Made by a program: the position numbers and the translations under genes. The notes below the pieces were generated by a model. That model saw nothing but the letters and a program-made list of their open reading frames with translations, was not told where the DNA came from and searched no databases. This document shows, one piece after another, positions 1 to 14,985 of a DNA stretch of 64,000 nucleotides. This DNA comes from Dromaius novaehollandiae (Eukaryota > Chordata > Aves > Casuariiformes > Dromaiidae): the NCBI RefSeq assembly GCF_036370855.1, contig NC_088099.1, positions 30,028,501-30,092,500 of the forward strand, written 5' to 3'. Every line of letters starts with the position of its first letter. Position 1 is the first letter of the stretch.

Positions 1-2684
1 CTAGTAAAGGTATGAAGAAATGAAAGAAACTTGAAATGCATAAATTGTGAGAGTTGAGTGCGTTTATCGAAGGAGAGAAAAAAAATGATGCAAGTGTTCT
101 AGAGAACTGGGTAGGTAAAAGTAAGCTTTTAATAAACATCTGCAAACAAGAACAATGTTGAAATACATGTGGTAGTAACCATTTTGAAATCTGTGCATCT
201 TTATGGACTGCATTCCTATAAAATAATGGAAACAATTTTGGTGTACATTTGGCTGGTGATCATTTGGCAACCCACAAAGTCATCTGCTCAGAAGTGGTGT
301 CTTTGGCGTTGCTAGGTGCCTATGTTTCTGCACGCGTACATATTAGAAGTCAATCTATCTGACAGTTAGTTACATACCAAGATCCAAGAAATCCTTTGCC
401 AAAATCCACCATGGAAGTGTTTATGGTAAGAGAGGTAAAGACTGGAGATAAAACTTAAAGTACATTTTTAAGTGGGATAAGCATAAAGCCCCCAAATTGC
501 CTGGAACTCCCTGGAACTGGCTCGTCATTTGAAGTGACTAGTGAAACGTCAGTGAGATTGCCCTTTTCAAACCAGGGAGCTCACAGGAGAGTGACAGTGA
601 GCAGAATAAGGCCCTGTTTTCTGCATCTATGTTGGTGGCAACAGTGGGAGGATACATCTTCATAGGACTGTGATGTTGTAGGTGATGGAGCTGGACACCG
701 TGCTGGTTGAAGCCTGACGAAAAACCCTGTTTGTCAAAGACATCCTGTTTGCAAGAGAATTAAATGGATATTGAAAGCACCATGAACAATTTGTATTTTT
801 AGCAACTGGAAAGCAGGATAGAAAACTGTGCTGAGAAGACATAATATACATAATATACACTTCTTCTGGAACTAATTATTATTTTCGGAAGCTACTGTAG
901 GGTTGTATGCTACTGTGACTGGAAAGAGAATACTTTGTTTAGTGTTAACGTCAGGAAATAGGCATTTTAATCCTAGCCTCTGCCATGGATTTAAATTGTT
1001 TTTATTCCAGTAGTGCTCAGCTTCCACACCAACACCGAACTGGCTTTCAGTCTGCTTTGCCCTCTTTAACATTGCCAGCCCCAAAAGTTCAGAGTGTTTT
1101 GCAGGAGTTGAGGAAATGAACACCTTCATGTATTTTTACAGCTGTGAAAACTGAGGCAGGAGAGCATGGTAGTCTGATTTTCTGAGGCCTCCGCTCACAT
1201 TAATGTGTCTAGTTAAGAGGGATCTCAGCATGTGGAGGAAAGAAGAAGCAAACATCTTCTTTTATGATACCAATAAGCTAAATTTCTAGATTCACAGCAG
1301 AATATCAAAGTTTGCTTTCACAGAGTATTTTATTTTCCTCTGTATATTTTCCTCAGCAAGAAGATTGCATCCCTGTGGTACATCCATAAACAACTAAAAC
1401 AAAGATCTACTGCGGTGTTTGAAAAAGTGCCTAGCTATGGGTACAGATAATTCTGTGACTTTTCAGAGGCTGAACATAGAATGTGCAATCTGGAAAATGG
1501 ATACTGATGTACTCCAAATGTTAATTGGTGAATATGTTGCCAAAGCAAGCTTGATTTTTCATCATGATGCTAAAAACACTCTCAGGGAGGGGAAGGCACT
1601 CTAGATATCAAATTGACAGACTGGAAGATACCTTAGTGCGTCTAGGAAAGCTGCTGAAGCGAGGGAAGCGGGCAGATACAATAACTGCTGCTGTTTGCCA
1701 GCGTCAGCTGGAATGTGCCAGGTGACAGAGTATGAATGGGCTCCAGTGGGATGGATGGCCTTTTCCTTGCAAATATTTCCTCAGCTCTTATGCTGCCCCT
1801 CAGCAATAATGGTTGGCTTTTTATAGAACACTGTCTGATTCGTCGGCAACCTTTAGGTATTTTATTGATTTAACATTTCTTCAGAGACTCAGTGAAATAT
1901 ATGACCCATAGACAATGTGATTGAAAGCTGGTGCTGATGTCAGGGGCATGTTGCCTGGTTCAAGCTCCACTGTCCCTAGATTTCATTAGAAATTGTTTTA
2001 AATACAGTTTCTACTCTGTTTATGAACTGCATTTCTTTTTCCACACTTGGAAAGGGTGCTGTTTTACATTGCCTTCAGCATATATCTCAAACTCACTTGC
2101 TGAATTGAGTCATTTCACGGTGAAGTAAGCTGAACGTAATAGAAATATGCCTTGGTTGGGACACTGGTTTATTGTATCAAAGCGATAAAGAGTGAGAAAC
2201 AGGTTGGGAGCACTTTCAGAATCCACTGTATTTATTACTTAAAAGTAATGAAGCAAAATGTGGTTGTTTGAATGTGCCCTCTGAATGTTAATCTGCCCAG
2301 CTGTTGAGCAGTGAAAGGTGGTAACAGGCTCTAAAAGAACTATGTGCAGTTCACCTAAACCTAACACTAGTTGTCTGGCTACTGAATCAGAAACTAATGA
2401 GCAGGGAGGGATGGGGTTTGGAGTGTGGTGGAAGCAGGATCACTGTGCAACAGTTTCAGAAATAGAAGCACAGACCTGAGCAGCCAAGTTGGTGTTGAGA
2501 CACTTACATAAGTGGGCTGCTTTGAAAACTTCTGAGCACACTGCAGCTACCACTGACCATTTTATGCCACTGTCTAAATGTAGTGCCAACTTCAGGTCTC
2601 TATTTCTGAAAACCCTGGTCCTAGTTTTCACACGTTTTTAAATTGTGCTGCAAAGGACAAAATGTATAGCAAAATAGAGATAAT
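1..2684. other. Intergenic DNA, no gene recognised
   Basis: Only short random-looking open frames occur here, with no splice-framed conserved peptide, CpG island or recognisable repeat. Base composition is ordinary AT-rich vertebrate intergenic sequence. In mammals the region upstream of GADL1 is gene-poor, which fits this (established knowledge, recalled rather than checked). Confidence 0.6.
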
Positions 2685-2741
2685 GGTATTCACTGTCCTT
2701 TGGCAGATGCTAAGGGTATTCACTGTCCTTTGGCAGATGCT
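2685..2741. repeat. Two-copy direct tandem duplication, 30-bp period
   Basis: A 27-base unit beginning GGTATTCACTGTCC and ending GGCAGATGCT occurs at 2685-2711 and again, identically, at 2715-2741, separated by three bases. Identity of the copies implies a recent local duplication or replication slippage. No function is suggested. Confidence 0.9.
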
Positions 2742-5700
2742 TTGTAATACCGACACGTTGGGCTGAACATCCTTCAGCTCCTGTTCCTGTACGTATCAGA
2801 AGAAGATGTGAGTGAAGGAACTCTTCCTTTCCCCTTCCCCTTCCTCACACCCTTGTTTTCTCTCTCCAGGCATCCCCAGAGGTATCTCACAGGCATCCCC
2901 ACTGGAGCCAGTGTTGTTGCACAGTCCCCATTCCACATGCTCTCCTTTTCCTTTGGGCGTGTAGAGATGGAGCAAAAACACATTTGATAGGCTTAAAGTT
3001 GCTCCTAGTCCACTGAAAGCTTGAGCCAAGAAACTAGCAGACCACATAGCACAGCAGCACCCTTCCGCGCCAGGCAGGAGACAGCTCAGTGGTGGCAGTG
3101 AATGAGTGAGCCGTGAGACTGGAGTCGGCACTCGCCAGATTTGGTGGCTGAGGCAGTAGCTGTTGCTGCTGCAAATGAACACACGGTTAGCAACATGTGG
3201 AACTAACTCCAAAGGGATTTCCAAAACTGATGAGGCAGTTTCATGCTAGAGCCAGCAGTAGTGTAATACAAACCGAAAGCAGCTGGCCAGCTGGCCTTTC
3301 CGAATTCTGGCATGAGCTGTAAAGCACAAGGCACCCCTCTTACGTAAGTAGACCTACTGTAACACACCCGGCTTATATCTGCGGAGCTCTAAATAACCAG
3401 GGTTGGAATAACTCCTGTGTCATTCCAGTTTTCTGCAGACACATGATAAAGTTACACTGGGATGAAAATGCCACAGTGAATCAGATTGCAGAACAAATGT
3501 TAATGACATTTGCTCATTTGCTTGAAGCCTGGTGATAGCTGGTTCTACAGAAAAACAGAGTATAAGTAAAGTCTTCCTCATCCTGCTCTCTGCAGAAGCC
3601 AACCAGCAGCCAACTTTTGTAGCCAGTGAGGACTGCTTATATTGAGTAGCTGGAGAGGGTGGAGCTATATTTTCTCAAATAGTCTGATGAAAAATAATCT
3701 GAGGTCTCTGCACATCTCTCCAGTGCAGGCAGCAAAGTTAAGATCTGGGAATTGGCTCAGAAATTTGTGCGGGGACTTTTACTACTACATGCGCCCTCCC
3801 CTCTTTCTGACAAACCTGGCATCTTAAAATTTGCTTCTGATGTTCTAATCTTTAAAGCAGAAAGCAATAAGAGCAATAAAATTTCATTAACAGAGTACTT
3901 GTTTTATCAAGTTGATGGATAATTGTGACATTAAATGTTCTTCCCAGACTGTATTTCTTGAAGATTTGTCTGAGCTCCCCCTTTATAAATTCTGTTCAGA
4001 TTCTCGTTTAACAGTTCACCACATAATCAGTTTTAGATTTTCTGAGTCATATTATTATTATTATATAGGGCATTCTCTTGGAAATGTCAAGTATGCTGTC
4101 AAATATTGTACTCATTTCAGTTTCCTTTGCAAAAGGAAAAGCCCTGAACTTTATTAAGAAACTACATACTGTGTGTAGATCATTCCAGTAACCAGCTCCA
4201 TCCTAAAGGACAATGGGAATACTCAGATCAGAGGCTTGGGAATCTCTATATTGTTAAATGGACTCCTCTTAAGGTCCCTTTTAGCTCTTTTTTATGTGAT
4301 TCTTGAATCAGCCATTAACGGCAGCAGTATCTTTGCAATCCAGAGGCATATTTTTGGTAAGGAATCTGCGTCACCTAACTATAGTTGTCAGAAGTTAGGC
4401 ATCAAATGTATATACATCAGGCTCCCTCCTAAGTTAGTGGAGGAAGAAACAGGCACCTCCAGAAGGCAATTTATCCCATATCTGTGATACCTGTCTTAGG
4501 ATGAGTAAAATTTCCCTCTGAATAGACTGTTTCTCCCAGCTGACAGAAAAAAAATGGCTTAGACTAGACATTCAGGATCTAGACGGCTGAAGTTTGGCAA
4601 AATTAAGCCTGGCTGAGGGATGTGCAGTTCTATACCTGAAAAGTTTACATGGGTTCCAAAAGTGATAAGATGAATTAATGAAAGAAAAACGTAATGAGGA
4701 CTAAGAAATAAAAGCATTCACCAATGGTTCAGGAAGCTGCAAACTGCTGTTGGCTGGGATGGTGCTTTGGGAAAGTATCTCTACATGTTTATTGTGTTCT
4801 TGTTCCCTTTGCTAAGCGTGGGCCTTGTCAGAGATAGGATTCTGGGCTGGAAGGACCTCTGGTCAGAGCTGCTGTGGCTGCTCTTACATTCCTAAATTCA
4901 ACATACATTGAATATTTCTTACTATTCTCTCAGGTGTAGTCACAGAAATAGATAATGTATGTGTTTGGAAGATTAGTACAAGGACTGTGTATCATCTAAG
5001 TTTCCTTTCTGCTTCAAATAGTCCATAGATCATGTGCTAGCCCTCTACATGAAGTTGGCATTGAGTTCACAGTGAGCAGGTTTCCTGAATGGATGAAAAG
5101 GCAGAAGGCAAGCCAAAAAAGCTAGTTTTCAAAGCCTGTGAGTGAAAAATGAAAGTGTAAAGAAAGATCAGTATTATAGACCTAGACAGACATTAATGAG
5201 TGTGTGTCCTAAGGATCATATCAAGGTTATAAGCCCCTGCTCATGCATAAGACAAATCTAGTATGTTCAGCTCAAAAACTGGCAGTTCAAACTCTCTCTT
5301 AATTACCTGACTTAGGCTTTTGCCTTTATCTGAAGGGCTGATCTAAAGGAATGAAAGAGTAGTTCAGTCTCTAAGTCCCCTTGCTCCTTGCTCTCATTAT
5401 CATAAAGGTAAAGGTGCCACTTAGAGCTGGTCAGACATTTTTATAATTAAGCTTTAAAATTTAATAGTGAAGCAAATCTATTACACTTTAGCACCTTTGG
5501 TTGCTCTATCAAGTACTGTTTGTGATCTCCACAATGAAATGAATACTGCAGCATGCTGAAATACTTCAAATATTTTTTTCTTGGGGCTTCCTCTTCCTGA
5601 TCTCCCTTTTTCTGTTAAAAAAAAAAATTGCTTTCCTGTGGTGCAATGTTTTGTGAGGTTCTGGCAGTGTCACCCAGTAGTTCAGAGATTATCCGTGGGA

Positions 5701-8700
5701 GAAGGAGTCCAAGATGTATGTTCTGCATGGCTGCAATTCCTCTGAATCTGTCTGCACCTCTGCCATTTGTCCCAGGGCAGGGAGGGATAAAGTTGGCTCA
5801 TTTTGTGTCTATGGCAGAACGCCTGAAGCTTTTCATTCATTCAGCACCTGATTTTCCTCCTTTGAGAGTTTACTCATCTATCAGAGGGATTTTGTGAGGG
5901 CTTGTCTCACAGCTTCCAATTTATTCCAATTTATTTTTAAAGAGCCGAGGAAAAAAATTTGGCCCCACTGGCCTTGGCAGAAAGAATCTCAAAGATACTC
6001 CAAAGCGAGCCACATACATCTCTTCTCTTGTATCTCTGATCCCGCAGATCATCTTGTCCTTTCCCCTCCTCCTCCTCTTTCTTCCTCCTTTTCAAACACA
6101 CTCACGTTTTCTTGCAGGTATTTCTTCCCTTCAGCAGTCCCTCAAACTGCTTTATGCACTTCGCACTCTCCCGGTGAGTGGCCACTTGGTGGTGTTTTGT
6201 GCTGGAGGCGGCTGCTCGCTTTCCAGTATATCCTGGCAGGTGGGGTGTCCTTCATCAGAGAGAGGTGAAGAAGCGCTGCTCTCCTTGCACACAGAGCTCA
6301 GTCATTTCCTTACCAGCAGCACAGTGGTTTTAGGGCTTCTTCACTGCCTGCCTGCTGAGACTGACAGTTTAATTGTGTGTGTTCAGAGAGATCTAGGAAG
6401 AACATAACAAGTTCCCCGTGCCTCAGAAGTTACTCATTTTACAATACAGCCATTCTGCTAGACAGGCATATACTTTTTATATGAAGAAAATAAATCAATA
6501 TGGATGTGTTTTGAGAATATCATATGGTAGAATAGATTTAATTTCATTGCAACATTACTAACGTTGGTAGCAAATATCTTTAAGGCAAAAGGGAAGGGAA
6601 GTGTACTTCTTCTCTTTCTCTTATTATTTTCTTCTTATTGTTTTCTCTTCTACCTGATCCTGCTGCTAGAGACTGAGACTTTTTTGGAAGCACAGAGACA
6701 ACTCAGCTCTCACCAGATTCATAGGAAAGACTCAGCATCTAGCGAGACTGGATTTTAATTGGTGCTTTGTGTAATGCTTGATAAACATTATGTTATGCTG
6801 CTCCATGACATTGTTTGCACATTCAAATCCTTGGAAAAAATGTGCCTGAAAGCTGATTGGACCAAAAACTGGATCTCATTTTAAAAGATCTGTGCATCTT
6901 TTAACAATGGCCTACTGAAAGCATTGATGATACTTACGTTTCTGAAAATAAAAATTCAGCAAAGCTAGCCTGCCTGTTCAAATCAAAACAAATTATGAAT
7001 GTCTCTTGTTTTATGTAGCACCCATGTGTACATGATACTTTTTGATTCCCATGTGTCTGTTCTGTTCCACCTAAGCAGTCAAATGGAACCAAAAAGAAAA
7101 TTCTCTGGAGCAAATACCAAAAATTCACATTGCTTTTATGGCTGTGCCTACCAAAGAGTGAAGAGGCATAGCATGGAATACACTTACCAGAAAGTATCCT
7201 ACACACTGAGGGCACTTCTGCAAATGAGGCTGCAATGGGCAGGCTCCAGAGGAATTTCTCTGTTCGAAAGAAATCTTTGTTAAAACAAATATTGTTCTGC
7301 TTAGATGTTGCATCTCTGCAGCTTTAGGAGAGTATCCATATTTATCCAAACCTCTTGGGAGGAATTTCAGCTCGATTCAGGCAAAGCTATAAAAAGAAGA
7401 TATAAAAGATAAAACAGGAAGAAGTACAGACAACCATTTATGTCTTTTAAGCCTTGTTTTGAGAGTTTAAGTGCAATTTTCTACACAGAGATGAATTTCA
7501 TTCTCCAGTAGTTGGGTATGCTGTTAAAATAGGCTATATGTTGCAGTGAAGGGAAAACTCATCTCATGGTTCCTATGACATTCCTTAACCTGTTTCACAC
7601 ATACAACATCTGTAAAATGCCTTTTTCTGGAACAGAACTGGATCATTCTTGCTTGCTTGCTTGCTTCCTTCCTTCAATAAAAAAATAGGCCATATGTGCC
7701 TGGTCAGAACACTTTTTGAATTTAAGGTGAATTCAGCAAATGATGTTGGCTGAAACAAAAAATGAAGAAATGGAAATGTCGACAAGAATAGTTCTGACAT
7801 TTTCCAGACATGAATATTCCAGCCTTAGAGATTTGATTCAGAAAGAAAATTAGGTACCACTTGCAACAATAAAAAAAAGGGAGTGATGCATTCCTTTTCC
7901 CCAGTAATAGCCCATATTCTGTTGGTTCCTGTTTGGGATGTAGATGATGAAGGTTTAAGTCCAAGTCAAACATGAATCACAACCATGGTTCTCACATCTT
8001 GGAACAGCCTAGTCAGGCATCTCAAGGATGCTGTGTGCTGACTTCCTTCTGGTGCAACTTTTCTACTGCATGTTAATATGAAAACATTTACTGGAACAGA
8101 GAAGAGATGCGAGGTAGCTTCCTTTACAAGTGAGACCTGAAATATCATCCAGTCATTCTTATTGTCCCTCTCTTGTCAAACAAATATTTAAAGATGTTCA
8201 ACATTAAAAATACCTTTCAAACTGAAACAAAAAAGTTTGGTGTTGAGTTAAGCTATTTTTTCCCATTTCTTGGTCTGGTGGCTGAACCAGAAAAAATGGA
8301 TATGTTTGCTTTTTATTTATGACTCAAGACTGGGAAGAGCTTCAGAAGAATATGTTTTTGATAATGTACGTATTAATTATAATGTGCACTAATAAGGGTC
8401 AGAGTAGGAAGCTTTTAGCAGGTTAAACAATAATTTAAATACAGCTTATTATGCAGACATAACTATTTCACCCACAAACTCCCACCAAAGGTAAAACTGA
8501 TATAAAATCTTACCAACTTCTAATTTAGCAGACATAGCTCAATCGCCTTAATGGATTGTGGGGATAATAGGACTGGCCAGTAGAAATGTTTCATGAAGCA
8601 TGTGTCAGTTTTCCAGGAACGTGGATGTAGTAAACAAGCCAAGTGGTGGACCTATTAAAGCAATTAAGATAAACCAAGTACTGAATAGCAATTTGCCCGC

Positions 8701-11700
8701 AATTACCGGTTCAGTGAAAATTCTGTCATTAAAGCAACAGACTGGAGGGAGAACTATTAAATATCTAAATGACTAGTCATCCTCTGTTGCAGCTGTAGCT
8801 TCTTTTGTGGCTATGGCAATAATAAGATAGAATTCAGTGCTTGTAAAATGGGTTCAGTGATGACAGTTATTGAAATCCAGCTCTGCTATTTCCATTGTTA
8901 AACTCCTGTTACTCAGTGACTTTTTCACAGGTTCCTAATAAGAAGTATTACTTTGCATACGAAACCTTAACTTTGCTTGGTGCAGAATCAATACTTTGAT
9001 GTTGTGAATATGCAAGTTTGCTGAAGTAGGAAAAATTGCTTAGCTTTTGCGTTTCCGTTGTAGGGGAATTCTGGTAGGGGTATTCTGGAAGATCCCTAAA
9101 ATGATGTTATTTAATATAAGCAAACTTTACCTCTTCCCAGCCTACACCTCCAGCATTTACAACTCTCCTCTCTCCTGCAAGTCTATTATGTTTAAAATTA
9201 AATTTCTGCTAGCTAGTTTTGGGTAGCATATTCCAGTTGTCTTATAATAAGTCTTTCCCACATACAAGATGTCCTCTACTTTTGAACAGTTGTATCAGCC
9301 ATCTTAGATGGAGATTACTGCATAGCAGCTTCCCCTTTCCTGCTTGTCACCCTCAGGAAACAACATTAAGAGCTTCTGCTTGAATTGTTACCATTTCCAT
9401 TGGGTTGCTAAGCACATTTTAAGTGTAGGCTGTCATTTCTTTCTTTGCTTTCTTCCTCTCCTTTTCCCCCTCCCCACAGGTCCGTTTGTGGTATGCTTGT
9501 AGAGTTGTTCTTCTGCTTCATTAGAGTGTTGTTCTTTGTAGATTAATTTATCTAATTCTCAGCCAAATGAGGTCATACTTGTATATCATTTAGTTTCTCA
9601 TTAATCTCTTCCACTGTTGGCTCTGTTTTTCATCTATCCCCCTATTTACTATCTCTAGTGAAATATATCCACTGTTCCCATCACTTGTCACAAGCAATGT
9701 CATGGTTGGTGTGGATCCATTGACCTGAATAATCAACATGGTTTTTTTTATTAGAAATCAAAATATTTGTTGCTGCTGTAGAAAGGAGCATCTTAAATCA
9801 CATGCAAGGAAGTTCACTAAATGAAATGCAATAAACAGAAGATGTAAAGCCTGCTCTGTTACTTTGTGCTAAATCTTATTCATTAGTGTTTCTTTTAACA
9901 ATAGCTGTAGAATTTTAAGATGCTCTTTGGAAGAGTAGAAATCCTGATAGCAGCATCCTTATGCCTTGATACCTCTCTGGCAAAGATCCCACTGCGATGG
10001 GGAAAATAATAACTTCAGCATTCATCTGAGAGACGCAAGTATCCAGCTACAGTCAAATCCACAGATTAACAATTCTTTGCTGCTATCCTCTGCTAGAAAA
10101 CACTGGTATCACATCAGACTTGTAAGATGCTTATAGGTAGATTGGCAGGCCAGGGAGGGCATCTGCCTTCACATAGAAAACTAGCAAGAAAATAATTTTC
10201 TTCTGAAATGAAGAAGTGCTGTGCAGGGTGATAGATGGTATTCCCCTTTCAGATCAGCACCAAACAGTGCCATAAAAGGGTGGGAAAGAGAATCAGGCTA
10301 AATTCCTTTCTAAAGGGAATGGCTTTCATTGCCCATAGCCATTAAATGGTCTATGTTTGTTTGTTTTTTGCTGAGATAGAAGAGACCTTGCCTTTTATGT
10401 CCCCTGGCCAAATCTATCCTTCGACTGGATGAGAGGAGTTGTCTTTTGTGTTTCATAACATTGCTCACAGTGGCATTGCTTGCATTTCAGAAATGACTGC
10501 AATTCATTTCTGTACAAGCATATATATGGTTTGGGATCTTTAGATCATCACTCTCAGCCACTATTATTATCTTATTTTGAAAAGAAATAGACCTTGCCAA
10601 TAGGCTCTTGCTTGGTGTCATTCCTCCTGAATTTTTCAATAAGTTTTGTGCAATAGTCAGTGAAAAACACTTCAATGCCTTGGCTATTCTAGTTGCCACT
10701 CAGTGACTCATCTTCCACTGACTGTAATGAGATTTAAGGAGCATTTAATGTTCTGTTCCATGTAAGAGGCAGTTACTTAGCCAAGAGGATGATAAGCATC
10801 TTAGGCCTACTATAGATAGAGATGTTAGGCTGATGGGAAGGATTAAAATGTGTACATGTTTCATTTTTGAGATGGCAACTAATAAATACTGCTGCTGTAA
10901 GAACAAAAGTTCTACATGGGGAAGTTCAAGCCACAGTGTTTCTTTATATGGCAGCAGAGGCAAGAATACCAGATGAAAGGAGTCAGAATGGAAGAAAATT
11001 GGTGAAGCTTTTTGTGTAAAGTATGCACCAATTAAATTGCTGCCCCTTGCTGATCAGTCTAAGCCTTTTAATGAGGCTAAGTAAGCAAAAAAGAAGCAGT
11101 AAAGATGGTGATGACTCAGAGATTTCTCTCTCTGAAGGAAAACAAACAGAAACTGGCTGTCTAAACAGTACAGCACAGTAACGCTGCAGGTGTCCTACTC
11201 ACCTATAAAATGGTTGCTGGGTGGCTGGCTGACCACATTCTGAGACTCTTAGTGCCTCTGGGTACAAGTGCAAGAATACAAATCCGTATATTGTGTCAGT
11301 GAGAGACTGATGTGTATCAGGCACCCTTCAGCTTGCAGTATGTATTTTTCCTAAGCCTGAACTGGTGTAAGTCCTTTTTGTTTAAAGAAAGATATGGTGG
11401 CACAACAGCTCAGAGGTTGGGACCAGCATGGAGAGACACTGGGGTGCAGTGTTCTGCTCTGCCTGGTGGGATTTAACTTCCCTTTCTTAATGAAACTGCC
11501 CTGATCTGGGATGGGGGAAAGAGAAGGTATATTCTTCACACCCCCTCCATCTGGTTTGTGTAGAACAATTAAAGATTTGAGGGGTGAAGATGTGCTTTGT
11601 ATTCATTGACTCCCCCCTGTGGGTCCTGGGACACCTGTCCCTTCATCAGTGTTGATCTCACTGTTTACTGTAACTCTTTATTGCAAAATGTGCAGTCACT

Positions 11701-14700
11701 TCTATATGACCTGTGAAAGAGACCTCCCTAGGGAGAATCCTGATGACTAGGGGCCAGAGTCAAGCTTCTCTCGCTCCTTCACCCAGTAAGCTTGTAATTT
11801 GCCATACACAATGAATCAGGTTCAGCCAGAGAGATGGAGAGGACTCCTGCCCCAGCTTTCTGGAGCAATTTTCTGGAGAGCCAAGTTCGAACCTGATCAG
11901 GCAGAAGATGAATTTTGATGTGTGTTTTCTAGACCTCATTTGTTAGTGTTACCACTAGAATGTTGTACAAAAGGACTAGCAGTAGTTAGTTTGTCTGTTA
12001 CATATGCTTAAAAGGGCAGGAGAGGTAACACCCTTCCTTTAGGCATACTGATAGAGCACCACGTGGATCACCAGCCAACAGGAACACCAATTCCTGGGAC
12101 CCAGAGGGGCTTGGCATTTGGTTGCCAAGTGCTGTTAAGATTTATGTATCTGTGTGCATGTCCAGAAGTACTTTAGAACTTGGGGAAGTACTTTAGATAC
12201 TTGAGTCCCTAAGGATTTATGTGCTTACTGGAGATGGTGGCAGCCAGCAGAGACTTTATGTATCTCAGCTTCAGGGTTGGGTGGTGAATACGGAGACAAG
12301 TGAAATGTAGATGCCTTAGCCTTTTTGTGAATCTGGTCCTTAGTAGCTTTATCACTTGAACAGCATGGCCTACTATCATTGCAACCTCATACCAAGAAAA
12401 CCACAGCAGTGTATGTCTGGTGCCAGCTATAAAAGTTTCAGGAAGAAAACTATTTGGGAGAAAGTTTAGAAAATCTGAACAATTTCTGCAGGGATTTTTT
12501 TTTCATCTGCAAGGCTTAATTAGTAGGACTCCAGATTGTAACAGGGCAGTGGATGAAAATGTGTTGGATTGCACTGAGAAATTTGCTTTGTATGAGATGC
12601 TTTCATAAGCAGGTTTGATGATTCAGTGAGACTTGAAAAATCTAGCAGCGCTTACTTAGACAGCCCCAGCGCATTGCTTTGGATACTAGAACCCATTTTG
12701 CTGGAGGTCAGAGAATTCCACATTTGAGTTATTTTTCTTTATACAGTCCTTACAATAGTTTTATTTTCGTATTTGCCACTATAGAAGTCTACATGACCTT
12801 TAGTGCAATGTATATTCAAATGTACAAGGTAGGTGAGAATGTAACATGCAGTACAGAACATCTGTGTGCTTTGCTTGGGGAGCTGTGAGCATACCACGAA
12901 AAAGAAAGCAGAACAGAGCCCACTGCCCTTCACAAGTATATAGGGCTAGCTGAGCACTTGGTAATATTTTTCATTTTTTATCAACACACCATAAAGCAAA
13001 AATGTTAGTATACATTTTTCTAGGCAACAGTGCATTTTGCACATTGGTAAATATCGTAATTGTCTTCTACTTGTCAAGATGTCCTACCTATGAGCACGGA
13101 GCTTCAAAGGAGGCCATGTGAAAACATAATTTTTCAAAATGGATTGGCACTTATATGCCCCCCTAAAAAACGAGTCATTGAAACTGTAATTCTGAAACCC
13201 TGCTAAAAAAAGGCAGTATCTCTCTCCTGACATATCTGTGCACTTACTGCTGGAAACCAGTTAACCCAAGAGAATATTTATAGCACCAGTGAGAGCACCC
13301 TTAACTGTGACAGAGCCCATTTCAGTCCTATTAGCTGTCTCCTTTTTCAGCTGGATGTCAGAAAGCAAGTTCCATTCAGTGGTAGCTTCATGCTGCTCTC
13401 TGCTGCTATGAAGCTTCAGCAAGTGTCACTTTGAGTTGGTTATTAGGCCCCTCCTCTATGTGTACTGGTTCCAGCTCCTGCTCTTGATCCCTGATCCCTT
13501 ATCTCTTGCATCTTACACCTGTTTGCCCCCTTGATTGTGTAATGCTTCACAAAAGTTTTCTAGTCCATCAGTGTGTAAAAAAAATTTAAATATATGCTAA
13601 TTTTATTGTAAATTATTGACAGGATGAATACGGAAAGTCCTGTTTGTATAATGCTTTTGATACTGGAGAAATCTGATCAGATGTTTTCCATCAAGGAAGC
13701 TTCTTGTCCTATTTTTTCCTCTTCGTATGCCTAATTGTGAGTGTCTCCTGCTTGACAAGTGGTCTGAGAAACTAAGAACTAATCCCCACAGTATTCATAT
13801 CCACAAACACATAAGGGATACAATGAAGGCAGCTTAGGCTGTTTATATTGGTGTTTGCATATTTGGCTCTGTGGTGACTATCACCAATTTCCTTCCTGCA
13901 GGTTAGGATGGGGAGGTACAATGAACACTTTCTGAGATATGCTCAAGAAAGCCCAAACTGTTTCAGGGGTTGGATGTCATTAATTAAAACCCTAAATGAG
14001 CTTCCTTAGCTAAACCTGGTAATAATTCTTTGACCTTCCAGTTATTGTGTGTTGTTACTATGATTATTTTTAGGATGTTATTAGGATTATTGTTATTAAG
14101 ATTAAGGGCCCCAAGCTCTTTTCCTCCTAAAAGAATAACATGTTCTTTTTATTTGAGGTTAAGGAAATCACAGACCTGCTAAATCTCATGATTGATCATG
14201 AGGTTTCTACCACGGAGTCCCATCTCATTTTCCTCACCTGCCTGACCTTTGTCTTAGCCATTCACAGTGTAACACCCTGCCCATTCTCCTGCTTTGTGGA
14301 ACCTGATGATGGGTGCTTATGACTAACCTGATCTGCAATCTGCCACTAGTCCTGCTTGCTGCATGGGTTTGTGGAGGGGAGGGGCCATGGTGCTGCTATG
14401 AAGCACAGGATATGACTTCTCATGAAATCCAGTATTTGAAAGAACTTTCAAAAGTTTTTCAGCAGGAGTCTTTTGGCGAGATCTCTCCTTGTCATAGGCT
14501 TACCAGGTCCACTATCACACACTGAAGGTGTGGGGGCTTGCATACCAGGAGAGGAGAAGCTTGCAAAGACTCATATTACGAAGAAAAAAACCACCAAACC
14601 AATCTCCCTCAGTGAAGGCTATGTGAATACATTCTTTACTAGGCAGATGTTAAGGAGTCTGAAGGCACATTACACAGAAAACAAGTGCTTCAGCTGCAAA

Positions 14701-14906
14701 AATCACAGAATTGAGAATATTGCCAATATCCCTGTGCACATCGCTGTTATTTATTTGTGCTGTAGAGAATATAATTTTTATTTCCCTCCAGCAAATTGAT
14801 CTTGTACACATTTGTCTGACATACAAACTTTCAAAAAAATTTTTTTGATTTATTTTTTTCAGGTCCAGAGTCTGTAGCTACATTTGCTGACACTCTGAGT
14901 TCCTCC
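2742..14906. other. Intergenic DNA with minor simple repeats
   Basis: No conserved coding segment was recognised on either strand. Open frames of 60-142 codons (for example minus strand 2796-3224, plus strand 5894-6268 and 6054-6407) have no recognisable family resemblance and look like chance. The stretch contains a CTTG/CTTC tetranucleotide tract at 7648-7675 and a short ATT run near 4050-4065. Diverged ancient repeats may be present but I could not name them. Confidence 0.55.
7648..7675. repeat. Tetranucleotide microsatellite (CTTG)n/(CTTC)n
   Basis: About four CTTG units pass directly into CTTC units. This is a simple sequence repeat in intergenic DNA, likely to vary in length between individuals. 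Confidence 0.85.
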
Positions 14907-14985
14907 AGTTAGCTGCCAGAACTTAAATCCAGGCTCTTTGATTCATGACCATGTCTCTTTTCCATTTTGCCTGAGCACTGATGCC
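14907..14985 (-). repeat. Possible old MIR-like (tRNA-derived) SINE fragment, antisense
   Basis: The pattern of a ...CAGAACTTAAATCCAGGCTCTTTGAT... segment followed by a TCTCTTTTCCATTTTGCC segment follows the order of an antisense MIR head (B-box region, then the pyrimidine-rich A-box side). The match is from memory and diverged. An alignment to MIR/CORE-SINE consensus would settle it. Confidence 0.35.

Noticed and set aside
2796..3224. 142-codon minus-strand open frame
   Set aside because: No recognisable domain, no splice or promoter context, and a competing overlapping frame of similar quality.
4835..4870. GGGCTGGAAGGACCTCT-like string reminiscent of a CR1 tail
   Set aside because: Too short, and the expected adjacent CR1 motifs and terminal short repeats are absent.
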